A stretch of 6,901 bases of DNA from Lachnospiraceae bacterium (GTDB lineage: Bacteria; Bacillota; Clostridia; Lachnospirales; Lachnospiraceae). The DNA lies in assembly GCA_017476305.1 (NCBI GenBank), contig JAFVAA010000216.1, positions 1 to 6,901 of the forward strand. The letters are read 5' to 3'. The notes beneath the pieces are model-generated. The model searched no databases, was not told the origin of the DNA, and saw nothing but the letters and a program-made list of their open reading frames with translations. Positions 1 to 5,005 of the stretch are shown in pieces; position 1 is the stretch's first letter; each line of letters starts with the position of its first letter. The position numbers and the translations under genes are program-made.

Positions 1-148
1 TATAATCTAAATTACTGGTTGCTTCATCCAAAATAAGAATATCAGGATGCCTTAACTGGGCTCTGGCAAGAGTAATCCTCTGTTTCTGCCCACCTGAAAT
101 GTTGCTCCCACTTTCACTTAATACAGTATTATATCCTGTCGGCATATC
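1..148 (-). pseudogene. ABC-exporter ATP-binding domain, C-terminal fragment (5' part lost)
   Basis: The minus strand from 148 down to the window edge reads as the second half of an ABC ATPase. In order it shows the stretch [15 protein letters not shown], the ABC signature ISGGQKQR, the alpha helix [10 protein letters not shown], the Walker B segment ILILDEAT and the D-loop SNLD, where the window ends. This pattern is typical of ATPase domains fused to exporter membrane domains (peptide, bacteriocin or lipid exporters), not of sugar importers. Immediately upstream in the same frame is TAA (151-149), and nothing further right resembles the Walker A, Q-loop or membrane parts, so the 5' portion of the gene is gone. 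The H-loop and 3' end would lie left of the window. An ATG at 145-143 exists, but a half domain without Walker A could not hydrolyse ATP. I read it as a decayed remnant. A shifted frame beyond 149 was looked for and not seen. Confidence 0.8.
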
Positions 149-293
149 TTAATGGTATGGAAAAACTTTCTGATGATGACTTGCTTCTTGTCCTGAGTTT
201 AATACAAAGACTTTTAAAATAAACGATCTCATCCCCATAAATATAATCTACACTTATTTCTATTGTTTTTCCATTTTTTCTAAATATCCCCAT
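129..293 (-). CDS. possible 54-residue hypothetical ORF, probably truncated
   Basis: ATG at 293-291 is preceded by AGGA seven bases upstream and opens a 54-codon frame ending at TAA 131-129. The first half, [20 protein letters not shown] and a few residues after it, reads like a plausible protein N-terminus. The second half is Ser/Arg-rich and is merely antisense to the helical remnant at 142-222, so if anything real was here it was cut near 220. No promoter or homologous family is recognised. It is listed only because it has a start and a ribosome site; it may equally be chance. Confidence 0.2.
   Translation of the reverse strand: MGIFRKNGKTIEISVDYIYGDEIVYFKSLCIKLRTRSKSSSESFSIPLRYADRI
142..222 (+). 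pseudogene. 3' remnant of an unidentified small helical protein
   Basis: The plus strand reads [20 protein letters not shown] followed by IQRLLK and TAA at 220-222. The acidic cap and the regular leucine spacing look like a real amphipathic C-terminal helix, not random translation. There is no ribosome site before the ATG at 157, and upstream codons run into sequence that is clearly the antisense of the ABC ATPase fragment. The likely reading is that the 3' end of one gene has been joined to a broken ABC gene near 142-150. The family is not recognised; short helix-turn-helix and antitoxin-like proteins often end in such helices, but that is a guess. Confidence 0.35.
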
Positions 294-418
294 GGCTTTT
301 TCCTAAAATTATTTAGCAATGGTTTCAAATCACATTTCTCTAGAGATTGAGTTGAGGAAATTTTCCATTCCTGTAATTATCGTTATTCACGGTCATTTTG
401 CATCGGATTTTGGCATGG

Positions 419-452
419 AAAAAGGCACCTGGAGAAATAATCTCCAGATGCC
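419..452 (-). terminator. intrinsic (Rho-independent) terminator of the receptor/binding-protein unit
   Basis: Read on the minus strand, a 12-bp stem GGCATCTGGAGA / TCTCCAGGTGCC with one G-U pair and a TTATT loop is followed at once by TTTTT (423-419). It begins 20 bases after the stop codon of the binding-protein gene. There is no T-tract on the plus-strand side, so it works in the minus direction only. It indicates that the transcript ends here and does not continue into a transporter operon. Confidence 0.92.
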
Positions 453-471
453 CTGATTCGCAAAATCCACC

Positions 472-1452
472 TTACTCATATTCCTTTACATTTGACGAAT
501 CCACCTTTTCAAAAGGAACCCATACATATTTTTCATCCCCGGATAAATAGTTGAGTCCTTTCAGGGACTTCCCCTTTGCCAGATTCGCTGCTGCCTTGAC
601 TGCATACTCTCCCTGACCGGTTGCTGACTGGCAGACCGTAAACTGCATCTTTCCGTCCTCGATCGCCTTGCAGCCATCCGCTGTAGCATCGACACCTAAA
701 ATAGTAATATTTTTGAAGTCCAGATTTTTTTCCTCACAGACCTGGATCACACCTAATGCCATGGAATCATTGTTACATGCGACCACGTCCACATCCTGAC
801 CGGTCTTTAAAAAGGTTTCAAATTCCTTTGCCGCCAGTTCCGTATCCCAGTCTGCATAATCATCGAAAACGAAATTGATCGTCTTTCCGGATTTCCGGAG
901 TGCCGACTTTAGTGCATTCGTTCTTCCGAGGGATGCCGGATGAAGCTTTTGTCCTTCGAAAATCGCTACATTGAGCGTATCCTTGTCCTTATACTTTTCC
1001 AAAATATATTCTGCCTGATATTTTCCCGCATCCTCCTCATTCGAGCCGGCAAACACATACTTTCCTTTCTCCAGACGCTCCTCAGCAGGGCAGGAATTGA
1101 AAAATACAATCGGAAGCTCCCCCGCCTCCAGCTGGAGCTGAAGCGTAGTATCAATATCCACCGGATTACACAAAATAACATCATAGCCGCCGCTTACCGC
1201 CTCTCTGATATGCGAAAGCTGATTTTCCAAAGAGCCTTCTGAATCCCTGATATCAAAGCTTGCCGCTCCCAGGGACTTCGCTGTGCTTTCCGCTGCATCT
1301 ACCAGATTCTGACGAAAGGTATCATTCGAAGACAGTGTCAAAAGAATCTTTACCCCATCTGCTGTCTCATTTTCCGCATTTCCTCCCCCACATCCGGCAA
1401 GCATAGAAATACTTAGCACAAATACCATCATCAAAGCTATTATCTTTTTCAT
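472..1452 (-). CDS. periplasmic-binding-protein-fold lipoprotein (RbsB/MglB-like sugar-binding protein)
   Basis: A 326-residue exported solute-binding protein. Residues 1-20 are a lipoprotein signal peptide with lipobox LAGC, so Cys21 should be lipidated and the protein held on the outer face of the membrane; a Gly/Asn/Glu-rich tether follows. From about residue 33 the sequence has the two-lobed type I binding-protein pattern of the ribose/galactose group (Peripla_BP_4): VKILLTLSSND, the YDVILCNPVD edge, R177 in LGRTNALKSAL, CNNDSMALGVI (226-235), ILGVDATADGCKAIEDG (251-267) and a late Gln (Q275) in FTVCQS. In this family the equivalent Arg, Asn/Asp and Gln residues contact a sugar; the actual ligand cannot be read. 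The ATG start has GGAGGG five bases upstream (1463-1458). It lies 72 bases behind the chemoreceptor gene in the same direction and is closed by a terminator, with no permease or ATPase gene beside it. It may therefore present ligand to the receptor; feeding a transporter encoded elsewhere remains possible. Confidence 0.9.
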   Translation of the reverse strand: MKKIIALMMVFVLSISMLAGCGGGNAENETADGVKILLTLSSNDTFRQNLVDAAESTAKSLGAASFDIRDSEGSLENQLSHIREAVSGGYDVILCNPVDIDTTLQLQLEAGELPIVFFNSCPAEERLEKGKYVFAGSNEEDAGKYQAEYILEKYKDKDTLNVAIFEGQKLHPASLGRTNALKSALRKSGKTINFVFDDYADWDTELAAKEFETFLKTGQDVDVVACNNDSMALGVIQVCEEKNLDFKNITILGVDATADGCKAIEDGKMQFTVCQSATGQGEYAVKAAANLAKGKSLKGLNYLSGDEKYVWVPFEKVDSSNVKEYE

Positions 1453-1524
1453 AGAAACCCTCCATTCTCCATGTAAAATAGTCCCTTTCGAAATTAGTCT
1501 GCAAAAAATCAGAAAATGACCTGT

Positions 1525-3513
1525 TTACTCTACCTTAAATTTCTCAATCTGCTCCGTCAGATTTTCTGCACTCGATGATAGCTCCTTCGCATCACCCATC
1601 ACAGTCTTACTGCTGTCTGCAATGCTATTTGCCTGAATGACCATGTCCTCTGCTGTCATCTGAATTTCTGCAGTGCTGGCTGCCTGTTCCTCGGCAATCG
1701 CCGCCACATTCGTAGCTACATCATCTACCTGACCGACCTTTTCCATCATCTCCTCTATCAAATCACCGGTTTCATGGATATCATGAAAGATTTCATCGAA
1801 GGTCTTAAGTGCCACCTCGATCTTTTCACTGCTAGCCGAAATACTTGCCATACTGGCCTCGGACTGGTGGATCGTCTCCTGAACCAGCTTTGTAATTTCA
1901 GAGACCAGCTGTACAATATCCTCCACGGAATCCGTACTGGTCTGCGCCAGCTTTCCAATCTCCAGAGCCACTACAGCGAAGCCCTTTCCTGCTTCTCCTG
2001 CTCTCGCCGCCTCTATCGACGCATTCAGGGAAAGCAGATTCGTTTCATCTGCAATATTTCCAATCAGAGAAGCAATATTCGTAATCTCCTCGGAAGCACT
2101 GCCCACTTTCATGATGGCTTCGTTCAGACTGCTGATAGATTTTCTGATTTCTTCCATTGCTTCATTGACCTGACGCATATCCTGCTTTCCCTGATCCGAT
2201 ACGGAAATCGTCTGTCTCATGCAATCCTCTACCTTGCCACTGGTTTCCTTTGTACCGGAAACCACGATAGCCAGGCGCTCTGCATTATCTGCGACTTCTG
2301 TAATGGAATTCGAAAGCTGCTCTACGGTATCGCTCAAATCCTGCATGGACTTTGACTGCAGCGTAGCAGCATCATGCATTTCTACCGACAGATCATTCGT
2401 CGTACCCGACTGACTGGAAACCTGTGCCGATATCCCGCGGATATCCCTGATCATACCGCTGATGGAAGCAATAAAGTCCCTGACGCTGCTCCCCATGCGG
2501 CCAATCTCATCATTTCCCTTGGAGCTTACGTCCACTGTAAAGTCACCCTCTGCCATTTTCGTGATGGTCTCTGTGAGTGCCTTTACAGGACGAATCATGA
2601 GATGCACCGTTCTTTCAATCAGAACGATCAGAAGAATCAGAGCCACAACTCCGATCACTACCATACGAATGCGCAACGTATCGACATCTGCATAAACAAT
2701 TTTATCCGGTACATAGGAAACTAAAATCCACTCCGTACTACTTACCGTCTTGAAACAGGTCAGATTGTTCTCAATTTCTGCCGCAGAATAATCCTCATCC
2801 TCTATTCTTTTCGCCACTGCCTTCATAAAATCATCATTGGAAGCTGATATTTTCGTGGAGATCAGGGAAGGATCCTGATGTGCCAAAATGGAACCGTCCC
2901 TGGTATCGACTAAAAATGCTTTTGCATTGTCCATTTTGACAAAAGAATTTACGATTACGGTAATCCTCTGTAAAGAAACATCAGCAGATATCACGCGGAT
3001 GTCATCATCCCCCAGATCGAGCAGGGAGCACGCACTCACGATATTGTTCCCGTCATTATCCTGATAGGTCCTGCTGTACTGCATATTGATACGGCTAAGC
3101 CCCTCCTTATACCATACGGAATTTTTCACATCATGAAAGCTCTGTGCAGAATCCGCTGCCTTTATTACATTTCCGTTTAAATCCGCTATATATATTCCAT
3201 TTGGATAATTGGAATTATAATTACTATATCCGTCTAAAAGTGTCTGCAGTGACTGATCATCCGGCTTCACATGCTCAATCGTTCTTTTCGCCATAGAAAA
3301 AGAAGCCAGATTTTCATCTAACCATGCGGCAATATTATTCGACTGATAGCTTGCTGAGGATTCCAGAAGTCCTGACGCATCACTCTCGATGATATTGCTG
3401 GACATTCGATAAGATAAAATGATCATTAGAACAAACATAATGATAACAATTGGCATGATCACAGTAATCAGCTTTGTCTTAATAGAATTACTTTTTTGAC
3501 GAATCTTTTTCAC
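1525..3513 (-). CDS. methyl-accepting chemotaxis protein with dCache-type sensor
   Basis: A 662-residue transmembrane chemoreceptor. A Lys-rich cytoplasmic N-terminus leads into TM1 (about 14-34). The extracellular sensor (about 45-275) has double-Cache features: the beta strand [12 protein letters not shown], the SVWYKEG helix (W134, Y135), VISADVSL (D178), a second unit with [16 protein letters not shown], and EWILVSYVP before the membrane. The Arg usual two residues before the Trp in amino-acid-binding dCache domains is Ser132, so amino-acid sensing is not supported. TM2 is about 283-299, HAMP about 300-355, then the long signalling coiled coil. The hairpin tip, which binds CheA and CheW, is near-consensus: [20 protein letters not shown] and GFAVVA; the following DE of many relatives is LE here. 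No C-terminal pentapeptide tether for the methylation enzymes is seen. The frame opens at GTG (3513-3511) without a good ribosome site; a much better site and in-frame ATG lie 42 bases upstream, separated by a TAA. It is probably co-transcribed with the binding-protein gene downstream. Confidence 0.95.
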   Translation of the reverse strand: MKKIRQKSNSIKTKLITVIMPIVIIMFVLMIILSYRMSSNIIESDASGLLESSASYQSNNIAAWLDENLASFSMAKRTIEHVKPDDQSLQTLLDGYSNYNSNYPNGIYIADLNGNVIKAADSAQSFHDVKNSVWYKEGLSRINMQYSRTYQDNDGNNIVSACSLLDLGDDDIRVISADVSLQRITVIVNSFVKMDNAKAFLVDTRDGSILAHQDPSLISTKISASNDDFMKAVAKRIEDEDYSAAEIENNLTCFKTVSSTEWILVSYVPDKIVYADVDTLRIRMVVIGVVALILLIVLIERTVHLMIRPVKALTETITKMAEGDFTVDVSSKGNDEIGRMGSSVRDFIASISGMIRDIRGISAQVSSQSGTTNDLSVEMHDAATLQSKSMQDLSDTVEQLSNSITEVADNAERLAIVVSGTKETSGKVEDCMRQTISVSDQGKQDMRQVNEAMEEIRKSISSLNEAIMKVGSASEEITNIASLIGNIADETNLLSLNASIEAARAGEAGKGFAVVALEIGKLAQTSTDSVEDIVQLVSEITKLVQETIHQSEASMASISASSEKIEVALKTFDEIFHDIHETGDLIEEMMEKVGQVDDVATNVAAIAEEQAASTAEIQMTAEDMVIQANSIADSSKTVMGDAKELSSSAENLTEQIEKFKVE

Positions 3514-3516
3514 TTT

Positions 3517-3555
3517 TTATTCTTTTGTACTTTCTTTTTCCTTTTTTTCACCCAT
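3517..3555 (-). other. 12-codon ORF in frame with the chemoreceptor: interrupted N-terminus or leader peptide
   Basis: ATG at 3555-3553 starts MGEKKEKESTKE and stops at TAA (3519-3517). One AAA codon then separates it from the GTG that opens the chemoreceptor frame, and all 14 codons are in the same phase as the receptor. The Lys/Glu-rich composition runs smoothly into the receptor's own start (KVKKIRQKS). The simplest reading is that the ancestral receptor began at this ATG and a single substitution (for example GAA or AAA to TAA) cut off its cytoplasmic tail. Alternatively it is a translated leader whose ribosomes restart at the nearby GTG, or the TAA is a sequencing error. Confidence 0.6.
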
Positions 3556-3561
3556 TTTTTT

Positions 3562-3570
3562 CTCCTCCTT
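3562..3570 (-). promoter_or_regulatory. strong Shine-Dalgarno site serving the ATG at 3555
   Basis: The minus strand reads AAGGAGGAG, six bases before ATG 3555-3553. This is the best ribosome site in the region, whereas the 40 bases before the GTG at 3513 hold only A-rich sequence. It therefore argues that translation begins at 3555, upstream of the in-frame TAA. Confidence 0.85.
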
Positions 3571-3597
3571 TAACCTTTTCTGTAAACACCCATTTTT

Positions 3598-3626
3598 ATT
3601 ATATCTCATATTTCAGTATAAGTAAA
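3598..3626 (-). promoter_or_regulatory. sigma-A-type promoter for the chemoreceptor/binding-protein unit
   Basis: On the minus strand TTTACT (3626-3621) is followed after 17 bases by a perfect TATAAT (3603-3598). The predicted start near 3591 gives a leader of about 35 bases before ATG 3555. No flagellar sigma-28 promoter was found, so the pair appears to use the housekeeping sigma factor. Confidence 0.65.
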
Positions 3627-3627
3627 T

Positions 3628-3719
3628 AATCGGTTATACCTCACACGGTAGGGAACACTCGCTGTCCACTACCATCCCAGGATGTAAATTCAGCCAATAA
3701 ATCGGTTACATCACCGGTA
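3628..3719. repeat. imperfect direct repeat pair in the divergent control region
   Basis: The elements AATCGGTTA-TACC-TCAC-A-CGGTA (3628-3650) and AATCGGTTA-CA-TCAC-CGGTA (3700-3719) share three blocks in the same order with small gaps, 72 bases apart. Each also holds a short inverted pair (TACC...GGTA and CGGT...ACCG). The first copy abuts the -35 box of the chemoreceptor promoter, and the second lies just upstream of the plus-strand promoter. They could be operators for a shared regulator or decayed copies of a duplicated segment; no regulator is recognised. Confidence 0.4.
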
Positions 3720-3734
3720 TTTAAGAAAAACCTG

Positions 3735-3763
3735 TTTACAATCTTTTTTAAACCAACTATAAT
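3735..3763 (+). promoter_or_regulatory. sigma-A-type promoter for the exported-protein gene (and probably nadE)
   Basis: TTTACA (3735-3740, five of six consensus bases) and a perfect TATAAT (3758-3763) are separated by exactly 17 bases. Transcription would start near 3770, giving a leader of roughly 105 bases that contains the whole 17-bp tandem array. No other convincing promoter was found between here and nadE. Confidence 0.75.
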
Positions 3764-3795
3764 CAGATTAGAAGCTATCCGCACGGGAACGATCG

Positions 3796-3861
3796 CTCCA
3801 TAGGAACTTTCGTTCCATAGGAACTTTCGTTCCATAGGAACTTTCGTTCCATAGAAATTCG
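3796..3861. repeat. 17-bp tandem repeat array (3 copies plus one degenerate), palindromic
   Basis: The unit TTCCATAGGAACTTTCG occurs at 3813-3829 and 3830-3846. It is preceded by a copy with one change (3796-3812, CTCC for TTCC) and followed by a 15-base degenerate copy (3847-3861). The sequence just left (GGGAACGATCG) looks like the end of a further, diverged unit. The array contains three perfect copies of GGAAC-TTTC-GTTCC (3803-3816, 3820-3833, 3837-3850), interleaved with GTTCC-ATA-GGAAC, so the half-sites alternate without a break. It ends two bases before the ribosome site and lies downstream of the predicted transcription start. It could form RNA hairpins in the leader, bind a dimeric regulator as DNA, or simply be a slippage-prone repeat. 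Confidence 0.95.
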
Positions 3862-3876
3862 TCAGGAGGAAAAAAT

Positions 3877-4917
3877 ATGACTCGAACTCTTTTAAGAAAA
3901 GGACTTGCGATTACAGCCGCAGGACTTTTGGCCATCATTTCCATACTACCGATATCCTGCAAAGTGAAAGCGGCTCCGGACAAGGATTCAGAGACGGGTT
4001 CAGAAGCGACTTCAGAAGATGCTGATACAGGGAATACCATCACGGATGATACGGATACAGAAGGGGATGCTTCTTCGGAAGCTGCCACCCAAGAGGACGT
4101 TTCTTCGGAAAATGAGACTGAGGCCGGAACGGATACAGCGTTTGATCCTGACGGAACCTACCACGCTGCTTTAGGACTGCAGACGGCTACGAAGCTCTGG
4201 ATCTATCGTTTTGGCTACTATGCAGAAAATCCCGGTGGTTCCTACTGTCCGTATGGCGAAGAAAACTGGAGTAAGCTGACACGAAATTATAATGACGAGG
4301 TTGACACAGAGGAAACAGAGGATAAAGTCGTAGTGCCGGGTGATTTTACCGATGTGGAGTTAAAGGGGAACGGCACCTATACCGTAAAACTGGAAAACGC
4401 AGATTTTCAAAAGGAAACGACTCTTTCCCAGCTCCAGATCGCTACTGATCTTCCGCTGGATGCAGAGATTCAGATCTCCGACATCCAGGTAACGATCAAC
4501 GGAATCGATATCGTCCATTTTGACGAAGCTGTTTTCGAGGAAGAGGAGCCTTACCTGACCGGTGGAAAGGTTGTCCTGCTTTTTAATCACTGGAGAGATG
4601 GCTTAAAGGCAAAGCTTGCCGAACTCGGCTGCACTGAAAATGCGCCGAATGGCTGGGAGCTTCTGGACGGCAGAGAGGAGGAAAGCATTTCTGTAACCTT
4701 TACTGTGTCCGGATTTAACTATGATAATGAAGAAGCCGTAGAGCCGGAAGCCACGGAGGATGTTTCCGACCTGGGTAAGATTATCGGCGCGGATTCCTCT
4801 GATAATCCCGCGAAGGAGAATGAAAGCGGTGGAATTTCTGTCGTAGCAGCAGTGGGCGGTGTCTTCGTCCTGATTGCTGTGGTGATTACGGGAATCGTGA
4901 TACGGAAACGAAAATAA
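3877..4917 (+). CDS. exported, C-terminally membrane-anchored protein of unknown function
   Basis: A 346-residue protein that I do not recognise as a named family. AGGAGG (3864-3869) lies seven bases before the ATG, fixing the start. Residues 1-32 form a signal peptide (Arg/Lys N-terminus, hydrophobic core, cleavage plausible after V-K-A at 32); Cys28 sits in PISC, which is not a good lipobox. Residues 35-90 are a low-complexity Asp/Glu/Ser/Thr linker. Residues 93-282 form the likely folded domain, beginning TYHAALGLQTATKLWIYRFG, with Trp/Tyr-rich strands, GNGTYTVKLENADF, and ISVTFTVSGFNYD at the end; the alternating pattern suggests a beta-sandwich, possibly a carbohydrate- or surface-binding module. 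It has two cysteines here (C124, C252). A second acidic stretch (283-315) precedes one membrane helix (about 319-342) and RKRK, leaving the domain outside the cell. There is no LPXTG sorting signal. nadE follows after 88 bases without a terminator. Confidence 0.85.
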   Translation: MTRTLLRKGLAITAAGLLAIISILPISCKVKAAPDKDSETGSEATSEDADTGNTITDDTDTEGDASSEAATQEDVSSENETEAGTDTAFDPDGTYHAALGLQTATKLWIYRFGYYAENPGGSYCPYGEENWSKLTRNYNDEVDTEETEDKVVVPGDFTDVELKGNGTYTVKLENADFQKETTLSQLQIATDLPLDAEIQISDIQVTINGIDIVHFDEAVFEEEEPYLTGGKVVLLFNHWRDGLKAKLAELGCTENAPNGWELLDGREEESISVTFTVSGFNYDNEEAVEPEATEDVSDLGKIIGADSSDNPAKENESGGISVVAAVGGVFVLIAVVITGIVIRKRK

Positions 4918-4994
4918 ATTAGGTTCACGAATCATCTCATGAATGAAAAGATTAGAAAAAGCAGAAGATATAGAATCTGAGGAAAAACAAAACC

Positions 4995-5000
4995 AGGAGG
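4995..5000 (+). promoter_or_regulatory. Shine-Dalgarno site that decides the nadE start
   Basis: AGGAGG lies five bases before ATG 5006. An in-frame ATG at 4943 would add 21 acidic residues (MKRLEKAEDIESEEKQNQEE and one more), but it has no ribosome site and is directly preceded by an in-frame TGA (4940-4942). The start at 5006 also places the first nitrilase strand (LKVAAITPDL) where the family has it. Confidence 0.85.
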
Positions 5001-5005
5001 AAGAT

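Noticed and set aside
1453..1524. Separate promoter for the binding-protein gene in the 72-base gap
   Set aside because: The best pair found on the minus strand, TTGCAG with TATTTT at 18 bases, matches consensus poorly in the -35 box; co-transcription with the receptor is simpler.
1774..2355. 193-codon open frame on the plus strand
   Set aside because: It is wholly antisense to the signalling domain of the chemoreceptor, has no ribosome site and has Cys/His/Arg-rich composition without any domain; it is a shadow of the real gene.
3625..3650. Possible sigma-28 (flagellar) -10 box, ACCGATTA on the minus strand, before the chemoreceptor
   Set aside because: No TAAA-type -35 element lies at the required distance upstream, while a TTTACT-17-TATAAT promoter is present.
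3796..3861. GGAAC and CGTT elements resembling extracytoplasmic-function sigma factor promoters
   Set aside because: The spacing between GGAAC and the next CGTT in the array is 3 or 20 bases, not the 16-17 expected, and a good housekeeping promoter lies just upstream.
3641..4088. Two minus-strand open frames (3641-3835 and 3768-4088) crossing the tandem repeat, giving a repeated RKFLW-type peptide
   Set aside because: The repeated peptide is only the translation of the 17-bp array. There is no ribosome site, and one frame is antisense to the signal peptide and linker of the plus-strand gene.
4801..4917. Sortase sorting signal at the C-terminus of the exported protein
   Set aside because: The hydrophobic helix and RKRK tail fit, but no LPXTG or NPXTN motif precedes them (the nearest sequence is NPAKE), so a simple membrane anchor is more likely.
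4918..5005. Terminator or small gene between the exported-protein gene and nadE
   Set aside because: No stem followed by a T-tract is present, and the only short frame (ATG at 4939, 13 codons) has no ribosome site.
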